Below, in pieces: positions 42,381 to 51,266 of a stretch of DNA of 64,000 nucleotides. Source of the stretch: Kluyvera ascorbata_C (GTDB taxonomy: Bacteria; Pseudomonadota; Gammaproteobacteria; Enterobacterales; Enterobacteriaceae). The position numbers were made by a program, and so were the translations under genes. The DNA lies in contig NZ_JBIQOI010000001.1 in the NCBI RefSeq assembly GCF_044197065.1, positions 496,001-560,000 on the forward strand, in the 5' to 3' direction. A model generated the notes under the pieces. The model had not been told where the DNA came from, searched no databases, and was given only the letters and a program-made list of their open reading frames with translations. The number at the start of each line of letters is the position of its first letter. Position 1 is the stretch's first letter.

Positions 42381-43805
42381 TTACACAATCTCCTGTGCGT
42401 ACTGATACAGTGCCTTCAGCAGCGATAGCTTTTCCGCATTCCCTTCATATTGCCCATAGAGCATTTCCAGCTCCTGCGCGTAAGCCTGCAAAAACTCCGG
42501 GGTAAAGATTTGCCGACGGTGCTCTAACCAGCGCTGTTGCTCGCTTTCATCCAGCGTGCCGGGAAAGTTGCGCGCCCGATAGTTAAACAACAGCTTTTCA
42601 ATGCGTTTATCAGCGAAGGTGATATCCAGCGCGGGAAGATTGCGCGGCTCGGTCTCCAGCACGATTTTCATCGCCGCTCTGTCGGCGTCGCTAAAGAAAC
42701 CGTTATAAAGCTGGGCATCGACGTTCTCCGACGGCACAAACGGCTCGGCTTCGGCAAAAATCGCCACCGCTTTCTCGCGTACCTGGGGATTCTCACGCAG
42801 CGTTTTCAGATTATCCAGACAGTGCTGGCGGTTAATCCCCAGACGGTCGGCATCTTCCGGGCGCAGGGTGTTGGCCTGGGCCAGCACCGGGCACTTATTC
42901 AGGTGAACCAACTTAATAGGAACCGGAGCGCTATCGCCAAGGTCGGCTTTCGGCGTATACAGACGCTCGCGCAAGGCATCCACATCAAGATCCAGCAGCG
43001 GGCTGATATCGCCAGCAAGATCCACCATGATCACCGCGTTGCGGTTGTCCGGATGCCACGCCAGCGGTGCGACCCAACTGGTGTTACCGCGCCATGCGCC
43101 GAACATCCCGGAGACGTGCACCAGCGGCTTCATCTGTGGCACGTCTATCAGCGTCATTAGCTTGTTTTTACTGCGATAGGCATAGAGATAATCAAACAGC
43201 TTCGGCTGCTGCGCTTTCACCAGTTTCGCCATGGCGATGGTGGCGTAAACGTCGGCCATCGCATCGTGGGCGTTACTGTGTTCTATGCCGTTGGCTTTGG
43301 TTAAATGCTCAAGGCGGAAGCTTGGCAGGCCGTCATCGTTTTCTGGCCAGTTGATACCTTCCGGGCGCAGGGCGTAACAGGCGCGCATCACATCGAGCAG
43401 ATCCCAGCGAGAGTTGCGGTTTTGCCAGCTCCAGGCGTACGGGTCGTAGAAGTTGCGGTAGAAGATATTGCGGGTGACTTCATCGTCGAAGCGAACGTTG
43501 TTATAACCCACCACGCAGGTATCCGGGACGGTGAAAATATCGTGGATACGCTTCGCAAATGCGGCTTCGTTATCGCCTTTTGCCCGCGCTTCCTGCGGCG
43601 TAATGCCGGTAATTAATACCGCTTCAGGTTGCGGCAGATAATCCTCGGCAGGCTTGCAGTAAAAAACCTCAGGCTCACCGATTATCGTGAAATCTTTATC
43701 GGTACGAATGGCGGCGAATTGCGCAGGGCGGTCGAGGGAAGGGCTGGTTCCGAAGGTCTCGTAGTCGTGAAACAGGAATCCCGGCGCGCTTGAAGTTTCT
43801 TGCAT
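42381..43805 (-). CDS. sbcB: Exodeoxyribonuclease I
   Basis: 474 residues (E. coli SbcB 475). The N-terminal DEDD exonuclease domain shows ExoI 'FHDYETFGTSP' near residue 13 (Asp and Glu of the catalytic set), ExoII 'VGYNNVRFDDEVTRNIF' near 105 and ExoIII-type 'NAHDAMADVYATI' near 178-190. SH3-like and helical extension domains follow. It degrades single-stranded DNA 3' to 5' in recombination and mismatch repair. Confidence 0.96.
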   Translation of the reverse strand: MQETSSAPGFLFHDYETFGTSPSLDRPAQFAAIRTDKDFTIIGEPEVFYCKPAEDYLPQPEAVLITGITPQEARAKGDNEAAFAKRIHDIFTVPDTCVVGYNNVRFDDEVTRNIFYRNFYDPYAWSWQNRNSRWDLLDVMRACYALRPEGINWPENDDGLPSFRLEHLTKANGIEHSNAHDAMADVYATIAMAKLVKAQQPKLFDYLYAYRSKNKLMTLIDVPQMKPLVHVSGMFGAWRGNTSWVAPLAWHPDNRNAVIMVDLAGDISPLLDLDVDALRERLYTPKADLGDSAPVPIKLVHLNKCPVLAQANTLRPEDADRLGINRQHCLDNLKTLRENPQVREKAVAIFAEAEPFVPSENVDAQLYNGFFSDADRAAMKIVLETEPRNLPALDITFADKRIEKLLFNYRARNFPGTLDESEQQRWLEHRRQIFTPEFLQAYAQELEMLYGQYEGNAEKLSLLKALYQYAQEIV

Positions 43806-44018
43806 GGCGTTAACAGTGTCCGTCTATGGCTTTGATACTCATGGTAAACGATTTAGCGGTGCATCAGAAGGGCGTTAACCGAATCTGGAAGCGGTCGCGC
43901 AGGGTATTTTTTCATGTCCGAAGAGAGGTATGTCATATTTTCTTGCAATTTAAGCCTGTCACAAAGCACGAACTTCCGTAAAAAGGACAACGAATTTGTG
44001 AATGTTGAGGATTTACCG

Positions 44019-45185
44019 TTGAAAGCCCGTTTTCTTATTGCCGTTTCTTTGCTCGCTTCGAGCGTTTCCTGTGCCTTTGCTGGCGAATCCGCGATACCTT
44101 CCGTTACCCCTCCGCCGATTAAAGCCGGCGCCTGGGTCCTGATGGATTACACCACTGGGCAAGTCCTGACGGCGGGTAATGAACACCAGCAGCGCAATCC
44201 CGCGAGCCTGACCAAGCTGATGACCGGCTATGTAGTGGACCGTGCCATCGACAGCCATCGTATTACGGCAGATGACATGGTGACCGTGGGCCGCGATGCC
44301 TGGGCGGCGGGTAACCCGGTGTTTAACGGCTCTTCACTGATGTTTCTTAAGCAGGGCGACCGTCTGAGCGTTCGCGATCTTAGCCGCGGGCTGATCGTCG
44401 ACTCCGGTAACGATGCCTGTGTGGCGCTTGCCGATTACGTTGCGGGCGGACAACCGCAGTTCGTCAAAATGATGAACGACTACGTGCAGAAGCTGAACCT
44501 GCGCGATACCCATTTTGAAACCGTCCACGGCCTGGATGCGCCGGGTCAGCACAGCTCAGCCTACGATCTAGCGGTGCTCTCCCGTGCGATTATTCACGGC
44601 GAGCCGGATTTCTATCATATGTACAGCGAAAAGAGTCTGACGTGGAACGGCATTACCCAGCAAAACCGTAACGGCCTGCTGTGGGAGAAATCGATGAATA
44701 TCGATGGCCTGAAAACCGGTCATACTTCCGGCGCGGGCTTTAACCTGATTGCCTCCGCGGTAGACGGCCAGCGTCGTCTGATTGCCGTGGTGATGGGGGC
44801 CGACAGCGCAAAAGGACGCGAAGACCAGGCGCGCACGCTGCTGCACTGGGGCCAGCAGAATTTTGATACCGTACAGATATTGCAAAACGGCAAGAAAGTG
44901 GGGACCGAGCGTATCTGGTACGGCGATAAAGAGAACATCAACCTCGGCACGGATCAGGATTTCTGGCTGGCGCTGCCTAAAGCCGAAGTGCCGAATATCA
45001 AGGCCAAATACGTGCTGGATACTAAAGAGCTGGATGCACCGATCGCCGCGCACCAGCGTGTCGGCGAAATACAGCTGCTCGATCGCGATAAAGTCATCGC
45101 GCATTGGCCGCTGGTGACGCTGGAAAGCGTTGGCAAAGGCGGGTTGTTCTCGCGCATGAGCGATTATTTACATCACAAAGCCTAA
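44019..45185 (+). CDS. dacD: DacD, D-alanyl-D-alanine carboxypeptidase (PBP6b)
   Basis: 388 residues from a TTG start at 44019, exactly the E. coli DacD length. GAGG lies 9 bases upstream, and the product begins with a signal peptide (Lys-Ala-Arg then a hydrophobic core, cleavage after 'CAFA'). Longer starts would put a charged tail before the signal. Active-site motifs are SxxK in 'NPASLTKLMTG' near residue 60, SxN in 'VDSGNDA' and KTG in 'DGLKTGHTSG'. It trims peptidoglycan stem peptides in the periplasm, and an amphipathic C-terminus anchors it. Confidence 0.92.
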   Translation: MKARFLIAVSLLASSVSCAFAGESAIPSVTPPPIKAGAWVLMDYTTGQVLTAGNEHQQRNPASLTKLMTGYVVDRAIDSHRITADDMVTVGRDAWAAGNPVFNGSSLMFLKQGDRLSVRDLSRGLIVDSGNDACVALADYVAGGQPQFVKMMNDYVQKLNLRDTHFETVHGLDAPGQHSSAYDLAVLSRAIIHGEPDFYHMYSEKSLTWNGITQQNRNGLLWEKSMNIDGLKTGHTSGAGFNLIASAVDGQRRLIAVVMGADSAKGREDQARTLLHWGQQNFDTVQILQNGKKVGTERIWYGDKENINLGTDQDFWLALPKAEVPNIKAKYVLDTKELDAPIAAHQRVGEIQLLDRDKVIAHWPLVTLESVGKGGLFSRMSDYLHHKA

Positions 45186-45208
45186 CCAGGCCTCGCGTTG
45201 TTAATTAT

Positions 45209-45294
45209 CTGTAGCCCGGACGAGGTGCTTTATCGCCGACTCCGGGGCAGCTCGGCGTAAATCCCGGCACCGCCTTGATCGGCCGGGCTACTTT
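45209..45294. repeat. REP-like imperfect palindrome between dacD and yeeA
   Basis: TGTAGCCCGGACGAGG at the left and CCGGGCTACTT at the right form the arms, with GC-rich sequence between. It resembles a degenerate REP pair. Confidence 0.5.
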
Positions 45295-45346
45295 CTTCAT
45301 GCAGGAGCAGGTACAATTCGCGCTTTAGCCTTGTCGGAGAGTGGGT

Positions 45347-46405
45347 GTGCGTCCGGATAAGTCACTCAGTCCTTTTGAAATTCGTTTATATCGTAATTAC
45401 CGTACCGTGCACGGGGCGCGTATCGCGCTAGCCTTTGTACTGACCTTTTTACTGGTCCGCCTGCTGGATATCCCTGACGGCTCCTGGCCGCTGATCACGC
45501 TGGTGGTGGTGATGGGGCCAATCTCTTTTTGGGGTAACGTGGTGCCGCGTGCGTTTCAACGTATCGGTGGCACGGTGCTTGGCTCGGCGCTCGGGCTGAT
45601 AGCCCTGAAGCTTGAACTCTTCTCTTTGCCGCTGATGCTTATCTGGTGCGCCGCGGCGATGTTCCTGTGCGGCTGGCTGGCTCTGGGCAAGAAACCCTAC
45701 CAGGCACTGCTTATCGGTATTACCCTCGGTGTGGTGGTTGGCGCACCGGCGGGCGATATGACCACCGCGCTGTGGCGAAGCGGCGATGTCATCTTTGGTT
45801 GCCTGCTGGCCATGCTGTTTACCGGTATCTGGCCTCAGCGCGCGTTTATCCACTGGCGAATCCAGATGGCGTCGTTCGTGACCCAGTTTAACCGTATCTA
45901 TCAGGCGGGACTGTCACCGAATCTTATTGAGCGCCCGCGTCTGGAAAAACATCTGCAAAAAGTCCTGAACGACGTGGTGAAAATGCGCGGTCTTATCACG
46001 CCTGCGAGCAAAGAAACGCACATTCACAAGGGGATTTTTGAGGCCATTCAGACCGTGAGCCGCAACCTGGTGTGTATGCTGGAGCTGCAAATTAACGCCC
46101 ACTGGGCATCGCGCCATGGTCACCTGCTAATGCTCAACGCCCATACGCTGCGGGAAACGCAGCTCATGACGCAAGACACGCTGCTGGCGATTGCCCACGC
46201 GTTGTATGAAGGCAATCCACGTCCTATCAAGGCAAACAGCGAAAAGCTCAATGAAATTGTCGCAGAACTGCGTCAACTGGTGAACGAATACAAAGACGAC
46301 AATCTGGCTGAGACCTCCATTCATGGCTACGTTTGGCTAAGCATGGAGCTGGCGCGTCAGCTGGAATTATTATCCAGCCTGATGTGCCGCGCGTTGCGTA
46401 AATAA
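45347..46405 (+). CDS. yeeA: YeeA, FUSC-family inner membrane protein
   Basis: 352 residues from the GTG at 45347, the E. coli length. A GTG two codons earlier (45341) lies too close to the GGAG box at 45336-45339. About six membrane segments fill the first 165 residues, and the C-terminal half is soluble and helical, the FUSC/aromatic acid exporter (PET) layout. 'RAFQRIGGTVLGSALGLIAL' near residue 67 is the family core. The substrate is unknown. The sbmC gene that lies next to dacD in E. coli is absent. Confidence 0.88.
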   Translation: MRPDKSLSPFEIRLYRNYRTVHGARIALAFVLTFLLVRLLDIPDGSWPLITLVVVMGPISFWGNVVPRAFQRIGGTVLGSALGLIALKLELFSLPLMLIWCAAAMFLCGWLALGKKPYQALLIGITLGVVVGAPAGDMTTALWRSGDVIFGCLLAMLFTGIWPQRAFIHWRIQMASFVTQFNRIYQAGLSPNLIERPRLEKHLQKVLNDVVKMRGLITPASKETHIHKGIFEAIQTVSRNLVCMLELQINAHWASRHGHLLMLNAHTLRETQLMTQDTLLAIAHALYEGNPRPIKANSEKLNEIVAELRQLVNEYKDDNLAETSIHGYVWLSMELARQLELLSSLMCRALRK

Positions 46406-46606
46406 AAGACAGATGCACGCGCTTTTGCGCCAGGTTGTTTCGATTCAGCTAGATTTAGGGTTATGATGAACCCAAAGTAAAAATGATTGTTTGCTACAAC
46501 GGCAGTACGAAAAATCATACAGGTTGAAGGGTATATGACTAATGTGTACCTTATCGTGTAGCCGTTGTTTAACGAATCCGACTCTCAACATATCAGGGGT
46601 ATAAAA

Positions 46607-46927
46607 ATGGAAACCACGAAACCTTCGTTTCAGGACGTACTGGAGTTCGTACGTTTGTTCCGTCGTAAGAACAAGCTGCAGCGTGAAATTCAGGACGTTG
46701 AGAAAAAGATCCGTGACAACCAAAAACGCGTGCTGCTGCTGGACAACCTCAGCGACTACATCAAACCAGGCATGAGCGTTGAAGCTATTCAGGGCATCAT
46801 CGCCAGCATGAAAGGCGACTACGAAGATCGCGTTGATGATTACATCATCAAAAATGCCGAGCTGTCCAAAGAACGCCGTGACATCTCCAAGAAACTGAAA
46901 GTGATGGGCGAGCAGAAAGGCGAGTAA
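46607..46927 (+). CDS. yeeX: YeeX, UPF0265 coiled-coil protein
   Basis: 106 residues from the ATG at 46607, which has AGGGGT upstream. Nearly the whole chain is charged and helical, with coiled-coil heptads around residues 20-60 ('RRKNKLQREIQDVEKKIRDN') and 80-100. It is highly conserved in enterobacteria, but its function is not established. It lies alone between two gaps and is followed by a terminator. Confidence 0.9.
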   Translation: METTKPSFQDVLEFVRLFRRKNKLQREIQDVEKKIRDNQKRVLLLDNLSDYIKPGMSVEAIQGIIASMKGDYEDRVDDYIIKNAELSKERRDISKKLKVMGEQKGE

Positions 46928-46937
46928 CCGTCATTAA

Positions 46938-46973
46938 CGGGTGGTGACCACGTCGCCACCCGGTCTTTGTTTT
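46938..46973 (+). terminator. Probable terminator of yeeX
   Basis: CGGGTGG at 46938-46944 pairs with CCACCCG at 46956-46962, with an inner GTGGTGACCAC palindrome, followed by TCTTTGTTTT. Confidence 0.7.
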
Positions 46974-47129
46974 ATCCCTTCCAGTACCTCTCCTCTTCGA
47001 CAATCCAGTGACATCGCGAGCAATGCGGAGTATAAAGCTTTCTGTTTGATATATTAGCCACGGTTATGTGGGAACGTATTGATATCAAAGGATCTCGCCT
47101 ACAATGCAGCAACATCTGGAAGCGCAATC

Positions 47130-47672
47130 ATGATTCTGGTAACCGGCGGCGCGCGCAGCGGAAAAAGCCGTCACGCTGAAACGTTACTCAGCGGCTCACC
47201 TCGAGTTTGCTATATCGCCACGTCGCAGATTTTCGATGCCGAAATGGCCGAGCGCATTCAGCACCATCGGGACGACCGTCCTGCACACTGGCGCACCGAA
47301 GAGCGCTGGCAGCACCTTGCCGACATCATCACTCCACATAACGATCCCGCAGAAGCCATTCTGCTGGAGTGCATCACTACGCTTGTGACCAACATTCTGT
47401 TTGCCTCGGGAGGCGAGCAGGAGATCGATAATTGGGACTTCACGGCGCTTGAAGCGAAGGTCAACGAGGAAATCGATGCGTTGATAGCTGCCTGCGAGCG
47501 CTGCCCATCGCCAGTGGTGTTGGTGACCAACGAAGTGGGAATGGGCATCGTGCCCGAAAATCGTCTGGCCCGGCATTTTCGTGATATCGCCGGGCGTGTG
47601 AATCAAAAGCTGGCGCAGGCGGCAGATGACGTCTGGCTAGTGGTTTCAGGGATTGGAGTCAAAATAAAATGA
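47130..47672 (+). CDS. cobU: CobU, adenosylcobinamide kinase / guanylyltransferase
   Basis: 180 residues from the ATG at 47130 (E. coli CobU 181). The open frame extends upstream to 47079 without a ribosome site, while CTGGAAG lies before 47130. The P-loop 'GGARSGKSRHAE' lies at residues 6-17, and the family signature 'VVLVTNEVGMGIVPENRLAR' near 130. It phosphorylates adenosylcobinamide and transfers GMP to it in assembly of the cobalamin nucleotide loop. The end overlaps cobS by 4 bases. No cobalamin riboswitch was recognised upstream. Confidence 0.93.
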   Translation: MILVTGGARSGKSRHAETLLSGSPRVCYIATSQIFDAEMAERIQHHRDDRPAHWRTEERWQHLADIITPHNDPAEAILLECITTLVTNILFASGGEQEIDNWDFTALEAKVNEEIDALIAACERCPSPVVLVTNEVGMGIVPENRLARHFRDIAGRVNQKLAQAADDVWLVVSGIGVKIK

Positions 47673-48409
47673 GTCGACTGTTTTTCGCCACACTCTCTTT
47701 TATGAGCCGTTTGCCGGTACCACAACGCTGGTCGCAGGGGTTGGATCTGGACCGCTACGTGAGCGGTGTTATCACCTTTCCGGTGATTGGCCTGCTGCTA
47801 GGTGCGATCAGCGGCCTGGTGTTTATGATTGTTCAGGCCTGGTGCGGCATTCCTCTGGCCGCGTTCTTTACCGTGCTGGCGCTGGCACTGCTGACAGGCG
47901 GTTTCCACCTCGATGGCCTGGCGGATACCTGTGACGGTATTTTCTCCGCGCGCCGCCGCGAGAAGATGCTGGAGATTATGCGCGACAGCCGCCTGGGCAC
48001 CCATGGTGGGCTGGCGCTGATTTTCGTTCTGCTGGCGAAAGTGCTCACCTTAAGCGAACTGGCGCTGCGTGATGTCCCTATGCTGGCGGCTATCGCCAGC
48101 GCCTGTGTTGCTGGCCGCGCGGCGTCGGTGCTCATGATGTACCGTCACCGCTACGCGCGCGAAGAGGGGCTGGGGAACCTGTTCATCGGCAAGATTAGCT
48201 TCCGCCAGACCTGGGTCACTCTGGTGATTGCCGGCGCGTTGGTCGCTGCCATGCTCGGTATGCACGGCCTGCGGGCGCTGCTGGTGACCTTTATCGCTAT
48301 CTTTATCCTGGGCCAACTGCTCAAACGTACGCTGGGCGGTCAAACCGGCGATACGCTGGGGGCAAGCATTGAGCTGGGCGAAGTGATTTTCTTGCTGGCG
48401 CTTTTGTAA
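47669..48409 (+). CDS. cobS: CobS, cobalamin synthase
   Basis: 246 residues (E. coli CobS 247), polytopic inner membrane protein with about six segments. The Mg-binding motif is in 'GGFHLDGLADTCDGIFS' near residue 77, and 'DSRLGTHGG' near 107 is the second signature. It joins adenosyl-GDP-cobinamide and alpha-ribazole to make cobalamin. It overlaps cobU by 4 bases and precedes cobT by 28 bases. Confidence 0.94.
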   Translation: MSRLFFATLSFMSRLPVPQRWSQGLDLDRYVSGVITFPVIGLLLGAISGLVFMIVQAWCGIPLAAFFTVLALALLTGGFHLDGLADTCDGIFSARRREKMLEIMRDSRLGTHGGLALIFVLLAKVLTLSELALRDVPMLAAIASACVAGRAASVLMMYRHRYAREEGLGNLFIGKISFRQTWVTLVIAGALVAAMLGMHGLRALLVTFIAIFILGQLLKRTLGGQTGDTLGASIELGEVIFLLALL

Positions 48410-48437
48410 GCCAGCGAATGACAACGTGGGAATAACA

Positions 48438-49490
48438 ATGCAAACACTGGCTACACTGCTGGCTGCCATCCCTGAAATGGATAGCGCCGCGATGGCGCAT
48501 GCACAGCAGCATATTGATGGGCTTTTAAAACCAACGGGCAGCCTTGGACGTCTGGAAGCGCTGGCGGTACAGCTCGCGGGAATGCCCGGGCTTCAGGGGA
48601 CGCCGCGCGTCGATAAAAAAGCGATTCTGGTGATGTGCGCCGATCATGGCGTATGGCATGAAGGGGTGGCAATTTCACCGCAGGTAGTGACCGCCATTCA
48701 GGCTGCCAATATGACACGCCACAATACCGGTGTCTGTGTACTCGCTGCGCAAGCGGGTGCGGACGTACATGTGATTGACGTCGGCATCGACGCCGATCCA
48801 ATCCCCGGCCTTATCGATATGAAAGTCACCCGCAGCAGCGGCAATATTGCCCAGACCGCAGCCATGACGGCCGAACAGGCGCAAACTGTGCTGCTGTCGG
48901 CGATCAACTATACCCGCAGTCTGGCAGAGCAGGGCGTTACCCTGTTTGGTGTGGGTGAACTCGGCATGGCCAACACTACGCCAGCGGCGGCGGTGGTCAG
49001 CGTGCTGACCGGCAGCGAGCCGGACGCGGTCGTGGGCATTGGCGCTAATTTGCCGCATGAGCAGTTGACGCATAAAGTTGAGGTTGTCCGCCGTGCGATT
49101 GCGGTAAACCAGCCAGATGCGGCAGACGGGCTTGATGTGTTGACTAAAGTGGGCGGTTACGATCTGCTTGGAATGACCGGCGTGATGCTCGGCGCGGCCT
49201 CCTGTGGCCTGCCGGTGGTGTTGGATGGCTTCCTGTCATACGCTTCCGCGCTGGCGGCTTGCCGAATTACGCCTGCGGTAAAACCTTACCTGATTCCTTC
49301 CCACTTCTCGGCGGAGAAAGGCGCGCGTATTGCACTGGAACATCTGGAGCTCCAACCGTATCTGCATATGGAGATGCGTCTGGGGGAAGGAAGCGGTGCG
49401 GCTATCGCGATGCATATTGTTGAGTCTGCATGCACCATGTACAACCGTATGGGCACCCTTGCTGGCAGCAATATTGTGCTGCCAGCGTAA
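48438..49490 (+). CDS. cobT: CobT, nicotinate-nucleotide-dimethylbenzimidazole phosphoribosyltransferase
   Basis: 350 residues from the ATG at 48438 (a GTG at 48426 would add four). Family landmarks are 'KPTGSLGRLEALA' near residue 33, 'CADHGVWHEGV' near 75, 'GELGMANTTPAAA' near 175 and the catalytic Glu in 'SAEKGARIAL' near 300. It makes alpha-ribazole phosphate from nicotinate mononucleotide and the lower ligand base. With CobU and CobS it completes the nucleotide loop; corrin-ring genes are not in this window. Confidence 0.93.
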   Translation: MQTLATLLAAIPEMDSAAMAHAQQHIDGLLKPTGSLGRLEALAVQLAGMPGLQGTPRVDKKAILVMCADHGVWHEGVAISPQVVTAIQAANMTRHNTGVCVLAAQAGADVHVIDVGIDADPIPGLIDMKVTRSSGNIAQTAAMTAEQAQTVLLSAINYTRSLAEQGVTLFGVGELGMANTTPAAAVVSVLTGSEPDAVVGIGANLPHEQLTHKVEVVRRAIAVNQPDAADGLDVLTKVGGYDLLGMTGVMLGAASCGLPVVLDGFLSYASALAACRITPAVKPYLIPSHFSAEKGARIALEHLELQPYLHMEMRLGEGSGAAIAMHIVESACTMYNRMGTLAGSNIVLPA

Positions 49491-49493
49491 AGG

Positions 49494-50384
49494 TTACTCT
49501 CCTGCCATCTGTCGCAAAAGCCATTCGCGTAGCGCCGTAATATCCTGGCGCTGCGCGTTCTCTTCGGTGGTCATCAGATAATAATTTGCGCCAGATAATG
49601 ACATGTCGAACGGCATCGTCAGTACCCCACGTTGCAGTAAATCCCTTGCTAGTAGTTCGCTGGCAATCACCGCGCCTTGCCCTGCCACTGCCGCCTGTAG
49701 TGCATGCGTTTCATCGCTGAAGGTTAACCCTGCTTGCAGGTTTAAGGCCTGGGGCCCATAGCGCTTTTTCCAGTTAGCCCAACTCGGTTCATCCGCAGGG
49801 ACATGACGATTTTCGACGTGGAAAAGGGTTACGCCGCACAAGTCCTCGGGCCGTTTCAGCGCCAGGGCAGGACTTGCCACCACGATAAACCTGTCGGCAT
49901 GCAGAAGCGTGCAGTGCAGCGAGGACTCTGGCATTTCACGATAGCGGATCGCCACGTCCACGGTACGCTGGCTGAGATCGACACGCTCAACGCTGGTATG
50001 CAGCCGCAGGTCGATGGCCGGACATTCAGCTTTAAACTCCGCCAGTCTCGGCACCAGCCAGTGGGTGAGGAAATTGGAGGTGGTGGTCACCGTCAACGCG
50101 GGTGGCTGCTGGGCCTGAAGCACCTGCGCGGTGGCTTCTTCAAGCGCGCTGAAGGCGCGTTGAGTTCCGGCATAGAGTATTTTTCCGCTCTCGGTCAGGC
50201 TAACACCCTGCGCGCTGCGCTCGCAGACCCGACACTCAAGCACCGACTCTAGTAGCTTTATCTGGTGGCTGACCGCTGTCGCACTTACGCCGAGGACGTC
50301 TGCGGCGCGTTTGAAGCTCAGTTGTTCAGCTAGCGCATGAAAGGCGCGCAGCGCGCCGAGTGGTGGCAATCTGATTTTTCTCAT
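49494..50384 (-). CDS. LysR-family transcriptional regulator (GcvA-like)
   Basis: 296 residues. The N-terminal winged helix-turn-helix has the typical 'LGALRAFHALAEQLSFKRAA' and 'SATAVSHQIKLLE' stretches in the first 60 residues. The rest is a LysR substrate domain with a GcvA/AmpR-like start ('LPPLGALRAF'). Its stop lies 4 bases from the convergent cobT stop. It is divergent from the small membrane protein gene at 50507, with a 122-base shared control region, so that gene is the likely target. The effector is unknown. Confidence 0.85.
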   Translation of the reverse strand: MRKIRLPPLGALRAFHALAEQLSFKRAADVLGVSATAVSHQIKLLESVLECRVCERSAQGVSLTESGKILYAGTQRAFSALEEATAQVLQAQQPPALTVTTTSNFLTHWLVPRLAEFKAECPAIDLRLHTSVERVDLSQRTVDVAIRYREMPESSLHCTLLHADRFIVVASPALALKRPEDLCGVTLFHVENRHVPADEPSWANWKKRYGPQALNLQAGLTFSDETHALQAAVAGQGAVIASELLARDLLQRGVLTMPFDMSLSGANYYLMTTEENAQRQDITALREWLLRQMAGE

Positions 50385-50506
50385 GGCTGAATTTATCTCA
50401 TCTATTGATGAAAACTATGTGTTTGTTTTACCCGTTAACAGGGCAGTAGTCTACACGGTATGTGAAAGGTGATGAATTAATCTCATGGTCGCGTAAGGAG
50501 CGAGAA

Positions 50507-51025
50507 ATGAACGTATGGGTAAACGGCAGCGGGCCGAGAACCGAAAAACGCGCAGAACGGGCGATAGCGCTAAGCACCGCCATTGCCGCTGCGGGACTGC
50601 TGATAAAGCTGTCGATACTGGCGAGTGTCACAATGTGCCTGACACAGCTTGCTGCGCTGGGCGTGAGTTTTGCAGCCGGCGTAATGCTGGTCAATAAAGG
50701 CGGCATAACGCGCTATGGTTTTATGCTCTCAGCAGCGGGCTGGCTGCTGGTGCTGTTGACTTTACTGGGTGGGCAAATAGGGGCAACCCTATTGCCGGGC
50801 ATCGTCGCAGGCGGCCTGGGGTTAGGGATGGCTCATGGCCGATTTCATTCCAGAGAGCGAAATATCAGCGCGTTGAGCAGCGTAGCGGCGCTGGGAGTGG
50901 CATGGTTTATACAGGTCAATTCGGCACCGGGGGTTAATGGCTACGGGTTTGCCTTTGCGCTGTTGATTGATTTGGCGTTACTGGGGGCGGTACTGGTTAG
51001 CATTGCTGAACGTGAGAAAGCTTAA
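50507..51025 (+). CDS. Small inner membrane protein of unknown function
   Basis: 172 residues from the ATG at 50507, with AAGGAG upstream; the open frame to 50462 has no ribosome site. After a charged N-terminus ('RTEKRAERA') there are about five hydrophobic segments, and the C-terminus is charged ('SIAEREKA'). I do not recognise the family. It is divergent from the LysR gene and probably regulated by it. A transporter or membrane stress role would be a guess. Confidence 0.75.
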   Translation: MNVWVNGSGPRTEKRAERAIALSTAIAAAGLLIKLSILASVTMCLTQLAALGVSFAAGVMLVNKGGITRYGFMLSAAGWLLVLLTLLGGQIGATLLPGIVAGGLGLGMAHGRFHSRERNISALSSVAALGVAWFIQVNSAPGVNGYGFAFALLIDLALLGAVLVSIAEREKA

Positions 51026-51028
51026 AAG

Positions 51029-51060
51029 CAAAAAGCCTGCTTAGCTTCCTAAGCAGGCTT
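51029..51060 (-). terminator. Terminator of tRNA-Asn copy 1
   Basis: On the minus strand, a perfect 12-bp stem AAGCCTGCTTAG/CTAAGCAGGCTT with a 4-base loop is followed by TTTTTG. The same hairpin follows the other two tRNA-Asn genes. Confidence 0.9.
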
Positions 51061-51068
51061 CTTAAATG

Positions 51069-51144
51069 TGGCTCCTCTGACTGGACTCGAACCAGTGACA
51101 TACGGATTAACAGTCCGCCGTTCTACCGACTGAACTACAGAGGA
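51069..51144 (-). tRNA. tRNA-Asn (GTT), copy 1
   Basis: A 76-base tRNA with CCA encoded: acceptor stem TCCTCTG/CAGAGGA, D-loop with AGTCGGTAGA, anticodon GTT in ACTGTTAATC and T-arm GGTTCGAGTCC. Identical in sequence to copies 2 and 3. The upstream flank differs from theirs. Confidence 0.98.
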
Positions 51145-51266
51145 ATCGTTGTGGAGTCGTATCTTAGCGGCGAAAAAACTTTTGTCAAACACCAATTCTC
51201 GTCTTGTGATGCAATTGCCTATTCCATCAACAATTTGTCGTCATTCCCAACAAAAATTAAGGAAAA

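Noticed and set aside
46928..47129. Possible cobalamin riboswitch upstream of cobU
   Set aside because: No B12-box or matching stem pattern could be recognised by eye; the gap shows only the yeeX terminator and unstructured sequence. A covariance search would be decisive.
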